A DNA stretch of 64,000 nucleotides, taken from assembly GCF_014472415.1 (NCBI RefSeq), contig NZ_JACSZV010000005.1, forward strand, positions 124,001 through 188,000. The letters are read 5' to 3'. The stretch comes from Pseudomonas sp. N40(2020). GTDB taxonomy: Bacteria; Pseudomonadota; Gammaproteobacteria; Pseudomonadales; Pseudomonadaceae. Positions within the stretch are counted from its first letter, which is position 1, and the number at the start of each line of letters is the position of its first letter. The notes beneath the pieces were generated by a model. That model was not told the DNA's origin, made no database searches, and saw nothing but the letters and a program-made list of their open reading frames with translations. Shown here one piece after another: positions 8,485 to 18,614 of this stretch. The translations under genes and the position numbers were made by a program.

Positions 8485-8793
8485 ATGAAAACCCTGACTG
8501 CCCTTTCCCTCGCCTCGATCCTCGGCCTCACCGCCAGCCTCGCTCACGCTCGCGATCTGGGACCCGATGAAGCCCTGCGTCTGCGTGACGCTGGTACTAT
8601 CGTCTCCTTCGAGAAGCTCAATGCCACGGCACTGGCCAAACACCCGGGTTCAACGATCACCGAAACCGAGCTGGAAGAAGAGTACGGCAAGTACATCTAC
8701 CAGGTCGAAATGCGTGATCCGCAGGGGCTGGAGTGGGATCTGGAATTAGACGCGGTCAGCGGGCAGGTTCTCAAGGATCATCAGGATACGTAA
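8485..8793 (+). CDS. bqsP: Small secreted PepSY-domain protein, first of pair (BqsP-like)
   Basis: The 102-aa protein starts at the ATG at 8485 (GGAG at 8474-8477). It has a signal peptide ending near LAHA-RD, then a single PepSY unit: an A-L-x-L-R helix, a hydrophobic strand ending in an acidic ELEEEYGKYIYQVE stretch, and a C-terminal D-x-x-S-G-Q-V-L strand. PepSY proteins are periplasmic and often serve as metal- or protease-related sensor partners. It overlaps the next gene, a paralogue, by 1 nt (TAATG), and a two-component system follows, as in the bqs/car locus of P. aeruginosa. The symbol is inferred from this gene order. Confidence 0.75.
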   Translation: MKTLTALSLASILGLTASLAHARDLGPDEALRLRDAGTIVSFEKLNATALAKHPGSTITETELEEEYGKYIYQVEMRDPQGLEWDLELDAVSGQVLKDHQDT

Positions 8794-9104
8794 TGAAGGT
8801 GAATGTTCGCGCCACCAGTCGCACTGCGTTGGCGCTTGTGATTTTCTGCTCGGCTGCGATGGCTCGCGACCTCGATCAGGACGAAGCCCTGAAGCTGCGT
8901 GAGCGCGGGGTGATTCTGCCGCTGGAGCAAGTGCTGCAGCAGGCCATGGATCGCTATCCCGGGGCGAAACTGCTGGAAGTCGAGCTGGAAGAGAAACACG
9001 ACGTCTACATTTATGAAGTCGAGTTGCTGACAGCCGAGGGTGTTGCGCGTGAGCTGCACCTGAAAGCCGATACCGGTGAACTCGTGAAAGACAAGGAAGA
9101 TTGA
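8793..9104 (+). CDS. bqsQ: Small secreted PepSY-domain protein, second of pair (BqsQ-like)
   Basis: Starts at the ATG at 8793, overlapping the stop of the preceding gene by 1 nt; 103 aa. A signal peptide ends around SAAMA-RD, and the mature part aligns closely with its neighbour: A-L-K-L-R-E-R-G, then ELEEKHDVYIYEVE and a D-T-G-E-L-V strand. The two are evidently a tandem duplication. The run of acidic residues (ELEE) could bind cations, which would suit a regulatory locus reported to respond to Ca2+ or Fe2+ in P. aeruginosa. It is 3 nt from the response regulator start, so the four genes form one operon. Confidence 0.75.
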   Translation: MKVNVRATSRTALALVIFCSAAMARDLDQDEALKLRERGVILPLEQVLQQAMDRYPGAKLLEVELEEKHDVYIYEVELLTAEGVARELHLKADTGELVKDKED

Positions 9105-9107
9105 TCG

Positions 9108-9776
9108 ATGCGTTTGCTTCTGGTGGAAGACCACGTACCGCTGGCCGACGAATTGATCGCGGGCCTGCAACGCCAAGGCTATGCGGTGGATTGGCTGGCG
9201 GACGGCCGCGATGCGGTGTATCAGGGCAGCAGCGAGCCCTATGACCTGATCATCCTCGACCTCGGCCTGCCCGGTGTACCGGGGCTTGAAGTGCTGGCGC
9301 AATGGCGCGCGGGCGGTCTGGCGATTCCGGTGTTGATCCTGACGGCGCGCGATTCCTGGGCCGAACGTATCGAAGGCCTCAAGGCTGGCGCCGACGATTA
9401 CCTGACCAAACCGTTTCACCCCGAAGAGCTGCACCTGCGCGTTCAGTCGTTGCTGCGTCGCTCAAAGGGCCAGGCCAATCAAAGCACGCTCAAGGCTGCC
9501 GGCCTTCATCTGGACGAGGGCCGCCAATGCGTGACCCGCGACGGTGCGGACATTCTGCTGACCGCCGCCGAATTCCGCCTGCTGCGCTATTTCATGCTGC
9601 ATCCGGAACAGATCCTCTCCAAAAGCCACCTCGCCGAACACCTCTATGACGGTGAGACCGAGCGCGACTCCAACGTCCTCGAAGTCCACGTCAATCACCT
9701 GCGCCGTAAACTCGGCAAAAGCGTGATCGAAACCCGTCGCGGCCAGGGTTACCTGTTCGGCGGGCAAGCTTCGTGA
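9108..9776 (+). CDS. bqsR: OmpR/PhoP-family response regulator (BqsR/CarR-like)
   Basis: A 222-aa DNA-binding response regulator. The receiver domain has the acidic pocket E-D-H at 7-9, phospho-acceptor D51 in IILDLGLPG, a conserved T in LILTARD, and K101 in LTKPF. The C-terminal winged helix (about 125-218) contains LTAAEFRLL and [13 protein letters not shown], typical of OmpR-type effectors. It follows two PepSY genes and overlaps its sensor kinase by 4 nt, the order of the bqs (carRS) operon. A TTCAG-N6-TTAAG element upstream of the operon fits its expected binding site. PmrA- or QseB-like regulators are the alternative assignment. Confidence 0.85.
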   Translation: MRLLLVEDHVPLADELIAGLQRQGYAVDWLADGRDAVYQGSSEPYDLIILDLGLPGVPGLEVLAQWRAGGLAIPVLILTARDSWAERIEGLKAGADDYLTKPFHPEELHLRVQSLLRRSKGQANQSTLKAAGLHLDEGRQCVTRDGADILLTAAEFRLLRYFMLHPEQILSKSHLAEHLYDGETERDSNVLEVHVNHLRRKLGKSVIETRRGQGYLFGGQAS

Positions 9777-11086
9777 GATCAATCCAGCGCCGCTTGAGCC
9801 TGGGGTTGATCAGCGTGATGGTGGTCGTCGGCCTGGTGCTGGCGCAAACCAGTCTGTGGTTGTTTGAAATGGGTTTGCAGCGCTACCTCGAAGCCGGGTT
9901 GCGTAACGACAGCGAGAGTCTGCTGGTGGCGCTGGTGCGCGGGCCGCAGGGTTTGCAACTGGATGAGCGACATTTGTCGCCGGCCTATCAGCGGCCGTTT
10001 TCCGGGCATTATTTCCGCATCGACTTTGCCGAGAGCCATTGGCGCTCGCGCTCGTTGTGGGATCAGGATCTGCCGCTGCTTGAACGCCCCGGCCTGCACA
10101 GCAACCTGCAACTGGGGCCGGACGGTCAGCAGTTGCTGGTGCTGCGTTCGGACTATCGGCGGCTGGGGCAATCGATATCGATCAGCGTCGCGCAGGATTA
10201 CACGCCCGTGCGCGAGAGTTTCCAGCGCATGCGCCAGATCGGCCTTGGCTTGGGATTGGCCGGGTTGTTGCTGATTCTGTTTTTGCAACGGCTGACCGTG
10301 CGCCGCGCCCTGAAGCCGCTGGAAAAGGCCCGCGAACAAATCGCCCAGCTGCAACAGGGCCAGCGTTCGCAACTCGACGATCAGGTGCCGGTGGAGCTGG
10401 AGCCGCTGGTGGCGCAGATCAACCATTTGCTCGCGCACACCGAAGACAGCCTCAAGCGTTCACGCAATGCGCTGGGCAATTTGGGGCATGCGTTGAAAAC
10501 ACCGTTGGCGGTGCTGTTGAGCCTGGCATCGAGCGAAAAACTCGATGGCCATCCCGAGCTACGCAAGATCCTCAAGGAACAACTGGAGCAGGTGCAGCAG
10601 CGGCTCAATCGTGAGCTGAATCGCGCACGGCTGTCCGGCGATGCGCTGCCGGGTGCGCTGTTTGATTGCGACGCGGAACTGCCGGGGTTGTTGGCGACGT
10701 TGAACATGATCCACGGCGAACATCTGGCGTTGAGCTATGTGGCTCCGCCGGGGCTGCAATTGCCGTGGGATCGTGAGGATTTGCTCGAGTTGCTCGGCAA
10801 CCTGCTGGATAACGCCTGCAAGTGGGCGGATGCCGAAGTGCGCTTGAGTGTGATTGAACGAACCGACGGCTTTGCCCTGAGCGTGGAAGATGACGGGCCG
10901 GGGATTCCCGAAGAGCAGCGTGCTCAGGTATTCAGCCGGGGCGCGCGGCTGGATGAGCAGACTCACGGGCATGGTCTGGGATTGGGGATCGTGCGCGATA
11001 TCGTCGATACGTGGGGTGGGTTGTTGGTGTTGGGCGAGAGCGAGTGGGGCGGGTTGAAGGTGGTGATTGAACTGCCTAAACGCTGA
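9773..11086 (+). CDS. bqsS: Sensor histidine kinase (BqsS/CarS-like)
   Basis: Begins with a GTG at 9773 inside the bqsR stop (GTGA overlap); 437 aa. Layout: first membrane helix about 10-30, periplasmic domain of roughly 120 residues, second helix about 155-175, HAMP-like linker, H-box with H239 in [12 protein letters not shown]-box [10 protein letters not shown], and G-boxes EDDGPGIP and GHGLGLGIV. It phosphorylates the adjacent regulator. I did not find the R-E-x-x-E motif that was linked to Fe(II) sensing in P. aeruginosa BqsS, so the ligand here may differ. A REPIN follows the stop. Confidence 0.85.
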   Translation: MRSIQRRLSLGLISVMVVVGLVLAQTSLWLFEMGLQRYLEAGLRNDSESLLVALVRGPQGLQLDERHLSPAYQRPFSGHYFRIDFAESHWRSRSLWDQDLPLLERPGLHSNLQLGPDGQQLLVLRSDYRRLGQSISISVAQDYTPVRESFQRMRQIGLGLGLAGLLLILFLQRLTVRRALKPLEKAREQIAQLQQGQRSQLDDQVPVELEPLVAQINHLLAHTEDSLKRSRNALGNLGHALKTPLAVLLSLASSEKLDGHPELRKILKEQLEQVQQRLNRELNRARLSGDALPGALFDCDAELPGLLATLNMIHGEHLALSYVAPPGLQLPWDREDLLELLGNLLDNACKWADAEVRLSVIERTDGFALSVEDDGPGIPEEQRAQVFSRGARLDEQTHGHGLGLGIVRDIVDTWGGLLVLGESEWGGLKVVIELPKR

Positions 11087-11108
11087 TCTTTAAAACACCA
11101 AAAAAACT

Positions 11109-11198
11109 TGTGGGAGCGAGCCTGCTCGCGAAGAGGTCAGGTCAGTCGACATCTCTGTTGACTGGTTTACCGCTTTCGCGAGCAGGCTCGCTCCCACA
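11109..11198. repeat. REPIN (paired inverted REPs, GAGCCTGCTCGC family)
   Basis: TGTGGGAGCGAGCCTGCTCG (starting 11109) and its reverse complement (ending 11198) flank about 40 nt. The pair lies between the convergent sensor kinase and chemoreceptor genes. Confidence 0.85.
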
Positions 11199-11226
11199 TT
11201 AAAACGCTGTCGGATTCAAGTTTGAA

Positions 11227-13374
11227 TCAAACGCGAAACTGATCCATCAAACTCTGCTGCTGATTCGCCAGGCTATTAAGTGACTGACTGACCCGCGCCG
11301 ACTCATTCGCCTGCTCCGACAACGACTCCGTCACATCGCGAATCGTCGCCACGTTGTTGTTGATCTCCTCAGCCACCGCGCTTTGCTCTTCGGCGGCACT
11401 GGCGATCTGCAGGTTCATGTCGCTGATCACCGTCACCGCATCACCGATCTGGCGCAGTGCAGTCACCGCTTGGCCAACCTGCTCGACGCTGCCCTGGGCC
11501 TGACGATGGCTGTTGCCCATCGAACCGACCACATCCTGCGTGCCGCTCTGCAGTTGTTCGATCACCTGACGGGTTTCTTCCACCGACTCCTGGGTGCGGC
11601 GGGCGAGGTTGCGGACTTCGTCGGCGACCACGGCGAAACCACGTCCGGCCTCACCGGCACGCGCCGCTTCGATGGCTGCGTTGAGTGCCAGCAGGTTGGT
11701 CTGCTCGGCGATGGCGCGTATGGTTTCCAGCACGGCGCCGATCTTCTCGCTGTTGGCGGCCAGACCTTCGACCTGAACCATCGCCGCGCTCATGTCGGCG
11801 GCGAGGGTGTCGATGCTAGCGGTGGTGCGGTCGATCACGGTCAGGCCCTGACGCGTGGCGCGATCAGCATCCTTGGCCGCTTCCGCTGCTTGCGCGGCGC
11901 TGCGGGCGACGTCCTGCGCCGTGGCGCTCATTTCGTGGGAGGCGGTGGCAACCTGATCGACCTGACGGTATTGCTGTTCCATGCCGGCGCTGGTCTGGGT
12001 GGCGATCGCCGAAGACTGGTCGGCGGTGTTGCGCGCGTCCTGCACCGAGCGTTTCACCTCGGCGATGATCGGCTGCAACTTGTCGAGGAACTTGTTGAAC
12101 CAGCCGGCCAGTTGACCCAGTTCATCCTTCTTGTCATAGGCCAGACGTCGGGTCAGATCACCTTCGCCGCTGGCGATGTCTTCGAGCATGCGCGCGACGC
12201 CGAGGATCGGTTTGGTCACGCTGCGCGCCATCAGCCACACCAGCAGCAAGCCGATTAGCGCGGCGAGTACACCGAGGCTCAATTCGATCAGGGTACCCGA
12301 GGTGTTACTCGCATCCAGTTGCTGCTTGAGTGCTTCGGCGCGCTCCACCAGCACTTTTTCCGGCACATCCAGCAACACCGCCCACGACGGCCCGCCGGGA
12401 ATCGGCTGGAACGGCGACAGCACTTTCAACTGGCCGTTGCTGTGCAGGCTGCTGACGCTGGCGCTCGACGACAGCATACGCAACAGCTCGGCGCCGCTGG
12501 TCTTGTCTACGGCATCCAGGCGCTGGCTGAGTTTGCCGGCGTCCGGGCTGTAACCGGCGAGCAGGCCGACCGGGCTGATGATGCTCACGGCGGTCTGACC
12601 GTCGTAGAGCTTTTTGCTCGCGCCCTGACTGATCGCTTGCAGGCTGTTGAGGTTGATGTCCACCGACAGCGAGGCGATGACTTTGCCGTTGACCATCAGC
12701 GGGAAGACGATGCTGGTCATCAGCACATTCTGGCCATCGATCACATAGAAGTAGGGTTCGATCACGCACGGTTTGAGCGTGGTGCGCGGGCAGGTGAACC
12801 ATGCGTTGGCCGCCTGACCACTGGGGCCGGTGCTGGTGTCGGCCATGTCGCTTTCCGGCAGGGCCATCGAGGTGACTTTGCCCGGGGTCGGTTGCGACCA
12901 GTACAGGGCGAAGCGGCCCTTGTCGTTGCTGCCCAGTTCGGCCTGGCCGGCGAACAATTCGTCCTTGCCGTCCAGTGCGTTGGCTTCGAACACCAGCGAC
13001 AGGCCGAGCAAGTCAGGGTTGGCTTGCAGGGCTGACTTGACCTGACGGGTCATGTCTTCGCGCAGGTCGAAGGCATCGAGGAAGCGTTTCTCGGCCTGTT
13101 CACGCAGGAACAGCACCTGCCGCGAGAATCCGTGGCCGTACTGATAAGCGTCCATGAACTGCTGGCGAATGCCCGCCGCTTGCACCTCGCCCTGAGACTC
13201 GATGCGCGCCTGCGCCGATTCAGTGAGCATCTCCATGCTCGAAGCTTTCACCAGTTCGGAACTGTGCTCCATGCGATACAGCGAAAGACCCACCAACAGG
13301 GTCACGATACCCGCCAGGCAAAGCCCGGCAAGCAGGGTGATTTTCCATTGGATGGAAAGTTGTCTGAGCGACAT
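11227..13374 (-). CDS. Methyl-accepting chemotaxis protein with large periplasmic dCache-type sensor
   Basis: The ATG at 13374 has AAGGA 7 nt upstream, so I take 715 aa instead of the longer frame. Layout: first membrane helix about 12-32, a long periplasmic domain (about 35-350) of dCache size, second helix about 365-390, HAMP with an SVTKPI entry and GEGDLTRRL, then a cytoplasmic signalling domain. The hairpin tip is the invariant [20 protein letters not shown] type sequence. It lacks the C-terminal CheR/CheB tether pentapeptide. Such receptors bind small organic ligands in the periplasm and signal to CheA. Ligand unknown. Monocistronic, between a REPIN and another inverted repeat. Confidence 0.92.
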   Translation of the reverse strand: MSLRQLSIQWKITLLAGLCLAGIVTLLVGLSLYRMEHSSELVKASSMEMLTESAQARIESQGEVQAAGIRQQFMDAYQYGHGFSRQVLFLREQAEKRFLDAFDLREDMTRQVKSALQANPDLLGLSLVFEANALDGKDELFAGQAELGSNDKGRFALYWSQPTPGKVTSMALPESDMADTSTGPSGQAANAWFTCPRTTLKPCVIEPYFYVIDGQNVLMTSIVFPLMVNGKVIASLSVDINLNSLQAISQGASKKLYDGQTAVSIISPVGLLAGYSPDAGKLSQRLDAVDKTSGAELLRMLSSSASVSSLHSNGQLKVLSPFQPIPGGPSWAVLLDVPEKVLVERAEALKQQLDASNTSGTLIELSLGVLAALIGLLLVWLMARSVTKPILGVARMLEDIASGEGDLTRRLAYDKKDELGQLAGWFNKFLDKLQPIIAEVKRSVQDARNTADQSSAIATQTSAGMEQQYRQVDQVATASHEMSATAQDVARSAAQAAEAAKDADRATRQGLTVIDRTTASIDTLAADMSAAMVQVEGLAANSEKIGAVLETIRAIAEQTNLLALNAAIEAARAGEAGRGFAVVADEVRNLARRTQESVEETRQVIEQLQSGTQDVVGSMGNSHRQAQGSVEQVGQAVTALRQIGDAVTVISDMNLQIASAAEEQSAVAEEINNNVATIRDVTESLSEQANESARVSQSLNSLANQQQSLMDQFRV

Positions 13375-13770
13375 GGAAACATCCTTATTCGATAAATATC
13401 TGAGACTTTGCACTGTAACGGCCGCGTTTCGGCTTTCTTTATGCTGGAAACACAATAGGGCCAATTGCCGCAGTCATTGGCGCACGGGGTAGATCGTTCC
13501 TACGCTCCGCGTGGGAATGCAGCCCCGGACGCTCTGCGTCCGATGGGAACGCGGAGCGTCCCTTGCGGCGTTACCACGCAGAGCGTGGGAACGATCATAT
13601 GGCTGATTGCCGCACCCGGAATCGACCAGTTGCTTTGACACTGCGGCCACTCTGCGGCACAGTGCGCGCCCTTCTAATAAGACCCTCTTTGCAAATCCGC
13701 CGGTGCTTCATGGGCGGACTCATCCTGTCTGGCGGTGAATTGTCCACCGCAGTGTTTTTGAGGTAGTGAA
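13375..13770. repeat. 396-nt intergenic stretch holding a GATCGTTCC-type inverted repeat (13492-13596)
   Basis: This stretch separates two divergent genes. GATCGTTCC (13492-13500) and GGAACGATC (13588-13596) are the outer ends of an imperfect inverted repeat whose inner parts carry ACGCTCCGCG/CGCAGAGCGT. The same outer sequence forms the hairpin at 61319. The remainder should hold the promoters of both genes; no clear operator was recognised. Confidence 0.65.
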
Positions 13771-15087
13771 ATGAATGCAGTGATTGCTGCGGTCGGCGTC
13801 ATGCTGATCCTCAGCCTGTCCCGCGTGCACGTGGTGATCGCCTTGATCGTCGGTGCATTGGTCGGCGGCCTTACCGGTGGTCTGGGCATCGACGCCACGC
13901 TCAAGGCGTTCAACAGCGGTTTGGGTGGCGGGGCGACGGTGGCATTGTCCTACGCGTTGCTCGGCGCTTTCGCTGTGGCGATCGCCAAGTCCGGCCTGGC
14001 CCACGCGCTGGCCGACAAGGCACTGGCCATGGTCGACCGTCAGCACTCGACCGGTGGTGGCAGCGTCAAATGGCTGCTGATCGGCCTGTTGTGGGTGGTA
14101 GCGATTGCCTCGCAGAACATCCTGCCGATCCACATCGCGTTCATTCCGTTGCTGGTGCCGCCGCTTTTATATGTGCTGACCAAGTTGCAACTGGATCGCC
14201 GGTTGATCGCTTGCGTCATGACGTTCGGCCTGATCACGCCGTACATGTTCCTGCCGGTGGGTTTTGGCAACATTTTCCTCAATGAAATCCTGTTGGCCAA
14301 CGTCGCCCGCAGTGGTGTCGACATCAGCGGCGTCAACGTCACTCACGCCATGGGCATTCCGGCGCTGGGCATGGTGTTCGGCCTGGCGATGGCGTTCATC
14401 AGCTACCGCAAAAAGCGTGTTTACGACCTGACGAAAATCGAGCAGGTCGAGCAGGTGGTCGTGCAGTACAACCCGATGAGTCTGATGATTGCCGGTGTGG
14501 CTATCGCGGCGGCATTCATCGTTCAACTGCTGCTGGACTCGATGATTATCGGCGCGCTGGCCGGCTTCCTGATCTTCTCGGTATCGGGCATCGTCAAGTG
14601 GCGCGAGACCGATGATCTGTTCACCGAAGGCATGAAAATGATGGCAATGATCGGCTTTATCATGATCGCCGCCTCCGGGTTTGCCGAAGTGATGAAGGCC
14701 ACCGGACAGGTGCAGACACTGGTCGAGTCGTCGGCGTCGTGGATCAATCACAGCAAGGGTGTTGGCGCTTTGCTGATGCTGCTGGTGGGGCTGCTGGTGA
14801 CCATGGGCATCGGTTCGTCGTTCTCCACCGTACCGATTCTGGCTGCCATTTTCGTGCCGTTGTGCATGCAATTGGGCTTTAGTCCGCTGGCCATCGTCTG
14901 CATTGTCGGCACCGCCGGCGCGCTGGGCGACGCCGGTTCGCCCGCCTCGGATTCGACCCTTGGCCCGACCTCCGGTCTGAACATCGACGGCCAGCATCAC
15001 CACATCTGGGATACCGTGGTGCCGACCTTCCTGCATTACAACTTGCCATTGCTGGCGTTCGGCTGGGTGGCCGCGATGGTTCTCTGA
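13771..15087 (+). CDS. Na+/H+ antiporter-family (YuiF/NhaC-like) membrane transporter
   Basis: A 438-aa polytopic protein with about 11-12 hydrophobic segments and GAGG about 8 nt before the ATG. The N-terminus ([16 protein letters not shown]) and the [16 protein letters not shown] motif match the Na_H_antiport_2/Na_H_antiporter families. C-terminal [17 protein letters not shown] is a conserved re-entrant-like segment. Family members include YuiF of Bacillus, annotated as an amino-acid (histidine) permease, as well as proteins called antiporters, so the real substrate is open. It acts in the inner membrane. It appears monocistronic; a chemoreceptor follows after 101 nt. Confidence 0.8.
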   Translation: MNAVIAAVGVMLILSLSRVHVVIALIVGALVGGLTGGLGIDATLKAFNSGLGGGATVALSYALLGAFAVAIAKSGLAHALADKALAMVDRQHSTGGGSVKWLLIGLLWVVAIASQNILPIHIAFIPLLVPPLLYVLTKLQLDRRLIACVMTFGLITPYMFLPVGFGNIFLNEILLANVARSGVDISGVNVTHAMGIPALGMVFGLAMAFISYRKKRVYDLTKIEQVEQVVVQYNPMSLMIAGVAIAAAFIVQLLLDSMIIGALAGFLIFSVSGIVKWRETDDLFTEGMKMMAMIGFIMIAASGFAEVMKATGQVQTLVESSASWINHSKGVGALLMLLVGLLVTMGIGSSFSTVPILAAIFVPLCMQLGFSPLAIVCIVGTAGALGDAGSPASDSTLGPTSGLNIDGQHHHIWDTVVPTFLHYNLPLLAFGWVAAMVL

Positions 15088-15188
15088 ACCCACAGGGGAT
15101 TGGGGGGAATTGCTGACTCAACTTTTGATCTGGCGTGCCGTTAAAGCCTTTAACCACGCCAATAAAATCAAAAGAGTGAGCTTCCCCC

Positions 15189-16871
15189 ATGCGCTTGAGT
15201 CTCAAGGCCAAAGTCCTGTCCCTTGCCGTCCTCCCGGTATTGCTCTTTGCGCTGGTCATCAGCCTGACCACGCTGTTCATCCTCCAGGAACAGGCGCACA
15301 AAGAGGTCGAACAGACCCGCGAACGCCTGCTCGGCGACGCCAAGGCCACTCTGCAAAGTTACGTCGCCGTGGCCATGACCACGATCAAACCGCTGTATGA
15401 CGCTGCCGCCCCCGGTGATGCCGAGTCGCGCGCGCAGGCGATCAAACTGCTGTCGGGCATTCGCTACGGCAAGGACGGCTACTTCTTCGGCTACGACTCC
15501 GAGACCGTGCGCCTGTTCAAGGCCAACGATCCGGAAGGCGTGGGTAAAAGCTTCAAGGACAACCGCGACCCGAATGGGGTTTACGTCAACCTCGGTCTGG
15601 TGAAAGTGGCGAAGGACGGCACCCACTATCTGCAATACAGCTCGCCGTTGCCGGGCAACGCCAAGGTGCTGGTGCCGAAACTCGGTTACACCGAATACCT
15701 GGCGAAGTGGGACATGGCGGTCGGCACCTCGGTCAACCTTGACGGCATCGAAGCGCAGGTGGCGCAGGTTGAAGCGCAGGTGCAGGAACGTATGCAGGGC
15801 GTGATCTTCAGCATCGTCGGCGTGGCGGTGGTGGTGCTGTTGGTGATCGCGGCGGCGGGGATGCTGCTGGCCAACACGATTCTGCGTCCACTGACTCTGA
15901 TGAAAGCCAACCTCGACGACATTGCGGCGGGCGAGGGCGATTTGACCCGTCGTTTGAACATCACCAGCCAGGACGAACTCGGTGAACTGGCCGGCTCGTT
16001 CAACCGTTTCGTCGACAAGATCCACGGCCTGGTGCGGCAGATCACCGAGATGACCACGCAACTGACCGGGCTGGTGACGCAGGTGTCGGATCAAGCCCAG
16101 CGTTCGGATCAAGCCATGGAACGCCAGCGCCACGAGACTGATCAGGTGGCCACAGCGATCAACGAAATGTCTGCCGCCGCCCAGGAAGTCGCCAAGAGCG
16201 CGCAAAACGCTGCGGTCGCGGCCCAGCAGACCGACGAAGAAGGCCAGAGCGCCAAACGCGTGGTGGCCGGCAGCATCAAACAGATTCATGCGCTGGTGGA
16301 TGACATCCGCAGCAGCGGTGTGTCGCTGGACAGTTTGCAGCAGGACGTGAGTTCGATTGTCGGCGTGCTGGGGGTGATTCGCTCGATTGCCGAGCAGACC
16401 AACCTGCTGGCCTTGAACGCCGCCATTGAAGCCGCGCGGGCTGGTGAGGCCGGGCGCGGATTTGCCGTGGTGGCCGATGAAGTGCGGGCGCTGGCCAGTC
16501 GCACGCAGATCAGTACTCAGGAAATTCAGGGGATGATTGATCGCTTGCAGGCGGGCACGCAGTCGGCGGTGGAAGCGATGCGCCGTTCCAGCGAGGCGGG
16601 TGATGGCACCTCGCAGCAGGCCAATCAGGCCGGTGCGTCGCTGGATGCGATGGCGGAATTGATCGCGACGATCAACTCGATGAACGCGCAGATTGCCAGT
16701 GCGGCGGAAGAGCAGACGGCGGTGGCCGAAGAGATCAACCGCAGCGTGCATCAGATTGCGGTGGCGGTGGACAGCGTGGCGGATGAGACTCAGTTGGGGG
16801 CGCAGACTTCGCGCAGTCTGGCGGATCTGGGGCAGCGACTGGGCAAACTGGTTGGGCAGTTCCGTATCTGA
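15189..16871 (+). CDS. Methyl-accepting chemotaxis protein with single Cache (sCache_2) sensor
   Basis: The 560-aa receptor has a first membrane helix at about 10-30, a compact periplasmic domain containing the sCache_2 signature [10 protein letters not shown] (near 97-106), a second helix about 205-225, HAMP with ILRPLTLM and GEGDLTRRL, and the conserved cytoplasmic tip. sCache_2 receptors such as McpP of P. putida respond to short carboxylates (acetate, pyruvate, propionate, lactate), so organic-acid taxis is the best guess. No C-terminal pentapeptide is seen. It lies downstream of the transporter but with its own 101-nt leader. The signalling half is closely similar to that of the receptor at 11227. 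Confidence 0.92.
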   Translation: MRLSLKAKVLSLAVLPVLLFALVISLTTLFILQEQAHKEVEQTRERLLGDAKATLQSYVAVAMTTIKPLYDAAAPGDAESRAQAIKLLSGIRYGKDGYFFGYDSETVRLFKANDPEGVGKSFKDNRDPNGVYVNLGLVKVAKDGTHYLQYSSPLPGNAKVLVPKLGYTEYLAKWDMAVGTSVNLDGIEAQVAQVEAQVQERMQGVIFSIVGVAVVVLLVIAAAGMLLANTILRPLTLMKANLDDIAAGEGDLTRRLNITSQDELGELAGSFNRFVDKIHGLVRQITEMTTQLTGLVTQVSDQAQRSDQAMERQRHETDQVATAINEMSAAAQEVAKSAQNAAVAAQQTDEEGQSAKRVVAGSIKQIHALVDDIRSSGVSLDSLQQDVSSIVGVLGVIRSIAEQTNLLALNAAIEAARAGEAGRGFAVVADEVRALASRTQISTQEIQGMIDRLQAGTQSAVEAMRRSSEAGDGTSQQANQAGASLDAMAELIATINSMNAQIASAAEEQTAVAEEINRSVHQIAVAVDSVADETQLGAQTSRSLADLGQRLGKLVGQFRI

Positions 16872-16883
16872 GTGTCAGGGAAA

Positions 16884-17064
16884 GCCCCTCACCCTAACCC
16901 TCTCCCGAAGGGAGAGGGGACTGATCGGGGGATATTGAGGATGTACGGCGACTTGAACCTGCTATACCGAATCCATAATCGACTCAATCTTTCAGGTCGA
17001 TGCATGACGCAAGACACCTCGGTCAGTCCCCTCTCCCTCCGGGAGAGGGCCAGGGTGAGGGGCT
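16884..17064. repeat. Inverted pair of CCCTCACCCTAACCCTCTCCC-type repeats
   Basis: AGCCCCTCACCCTAACCCTC (starting 16884) and its near reverse complement (ending 17064) bracket about 120 nt. Each arm also folds on itself (CCTCTCCC with GGGAGAGG). It sits between the converging chemoreceptor and LysR genes and could act as a bidirectional terminator-like structure. Confidence 0.75.
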
Positions 17065-17080
17065 CTTGATCTTCAACCTC

Positions 17081-18016
17081 TCAAGACCTGTCCCAATAAG
17101 GCACTTCACCGAAACATTCGATGAAGAAATCAATCACCGTCCGCACCTTCACCGACAACCGACGACTCCCCGGCCACAGCACCGCAATCTGCTGCGGCTC
17201 CAGACTGTTCGATACCTGATACTCCCTCAGCACCGGCACCAGCGTGCCTTCGCGCACCGCTTCGCCAATCAGCCATGACGGAAACATCACCAGCCCCAGG
17301 CCTTGCTCGGCGGCTTGGGTGAGGGTATCGGCGTGGTTGCCGGTGATCGGGCCCTTGACCGAGTAGGGCGTCCAGTCCTGCCCGTCACGACGGAAAAACC
17401 AGCGCTGCTGACCGGTCGCGCCTTTGTAGGCCAGGCATTGATGCTGCGCGAGTTCGTCGGGGTGTTGCGGTGTGCCGTGACGTTTGAGGTAAGCGGGGCT
17501 GGCCGCGACTTGAAAGCGATGTGGCGCCAGAATCCGCGCCTGCATGCTCGAATCGTGTAACGGGCCGATGCGGAACAGCAGGTCCGCACCTTCCTGCAAC
17601 GGGTCGACGTAGTGGTCAGTCTGCTGGATATCCAGTTGCAACTTCGGATAACGCACGCACAACTGGCCCAGCCACGGCGTCAGATGGCGCTGGCCGAACA
17701 CCACTGGGGCGTTGATTCGTACAAGCCCCGTGGGTTCGCTTTGCTGTTCCTGCAGCGCTTGCTCGGCTTCTTCCAGTTGCACCAGCACCAACCGCGCATG
17801 ATGGCCGAGCATGCGCCCGGCCTCGGTCGGCGTGACCGCGCGGGTGTGGCGGTAGAGCAATTGCTGGTTGAGCGCCTGCTCCATCAACTGAATCTGCCGG
17901 GAAATCGACGAGGGCGCCACGCCTTCGCGGCGGGCGACTTCGGAGAAACTGCCGTGGTCGAGCACCGCCACAAACAGCCTGAGTGCCTTGAATCCGAGTT
18001 CGTTGAGCCCGTGCAT
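17081..18016 (-). CDS. LysR-family transcriptional regulator
   Basis: The 311-aa protein has an N-terminal winged helix (about 8-66) with the typical LRLFVAVLDHGSFSEVARRE and APSSISRQI segments, a linker helix, and a LysR substrate-binding domain (about 92-300). The start at 18016 gives the usual length. Divergently arranged genes controlled by the adjacent LysR are common, so the DUF606 pair at 18129 is the likely target. An inverted repeat ATAATC-N9-GATTAT lies in the 112-nt gap. The co-inducer is unknown. Confidence 0.9.
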   Translation of the reverse strand: MHGLNELGFKALRLFVAVLDHGSFSEVARREGVAPSSISRQIQLMEQALNQQLLYRHTRAVTPTEAGRMLGHHARLVLVQLEEAEQALQEQQSEPTGLVRINAPVVFGQRHLTPWLGQLCVRYPKLQLDIQQTDHYVDPLQEGADLLFRIGPLHDSSMQARILAPHRFQVAASPAYLKRHGTPQHPDELAQHQCLAYKGATGQQRWFFRRDGQDWTPYSVKGPITGNHADTLTQAAEQGLGLVMFPSWLIGEAVREGTLVPVLREYQVSNSLEPQQIAVLWPGSRRLSVKVRTVIDFFIECFGEVPYWDRS

Positions 18017-18090
18017 GAATCATCCTGCTGTGCGAGTTACGCAAAAGTGTTGTCCGGATGCTCCCATTTATCGCAAAGCGCCGCCAGTCG

Positions 18091-18111
18091 ATAATCCGCG
18101 CCATCGATTAT
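18091..18111. promoter_or_regulatory. Candidate LysR operator (ATAATC-N9-GATTAT)
   Basis: A 6+6 bp inverted repeat with a 9-bp spacer, containing the T-N11-A core expected for LysR sites. It lies in the gap between lysR and the divergent DUF606 genes, 18 nt before the first DUF606 start. Confidence 0.5.
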
Positions 18112-18128
18112 TTGCTTGGGTTTTAGTT

Positions 18129-18614
18129 ATGCAGACGTTGGATGAGGTGAGTGTTGCGCCGCCGGTGGCCAAACCGGGGTTGCGTTTGTTGTTGCTGCCG
18201 CTGGTGATTCTGGCGGGCATGGGTTTGTCGGTGGAGGCGGGGTTGCTCGGGCCGTTGGGGGTGCAGGTCGGGCATCTGTGGGCGACCTTGAGCATTTTCG
18301 GCGTGGGTTCGGCGATTCTGTTTTTGCTGCTGTTGTTCAGCGGCCCGCAACAAGGGCCGGCGCTGAATACATTGCCGCGCTGGCAGTTGATCGGCGGGTT
18401 TTTGGGGCCGATGTATGTGGTGGTGCTGACGTTGGCCACGCCGCATATCGGTATCGCCATGACGATGATCGCGATTCTGTCGGGGCAGGTGGGCAAGAGT
18501 GTGTTGATTGACCATTTCGGCTGGTTCGGGGCGACGCGCAAGAAGGTCAACGCTGAGCGGTGGCTGGCGTTGGGCTTGATTGTGGCGGCACTTGTCTTGA
18601 TTGCTCGGGGTTGA
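18129..18614 (+). CDS. DUF606 (YdcZ-like, DMT superfamily) membrane protein, first of pair
   Basis: I take the ATG at 18129 (161 aa); longer in-frame starts would run into the lysR gene. There are five hydrophobic helices. Positive residues cluster at the N-terminus (KPGLR), after helix 2 and in the loop after helix 4 (TRKKVNAER), predicting a cytoplasmic N-terminus. DUF606 proteins belong to the drug/metabolite transporter superfamily and are small inner-membrane carriers of unknown substrate. The ribosome binding site is weak. It overlaps the second DUF606 gene by 1 nt, so both are made together. Confidence 0.85.
   Translation: MQTLDEVSVAPPVAKPGLRLLLLPLVILAGMGLSVEAGLLGPLGVQVGHLWATLSIFGVGSAILFLLLLFSGPQQGPALNTLPRWQLIGGFLGPMYVVVLTLATPHIGIAMTMIAILSGQVGKSVLIDHFGWFGATRKKVNAERWLALGLIVAALVLIARG

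Noticed and set aside
11383..16751. Long frames opposite both chemoreceptor genes
   Set aside because: Both are shadows of GC-rich genes with complete MCP domains on the other strand.
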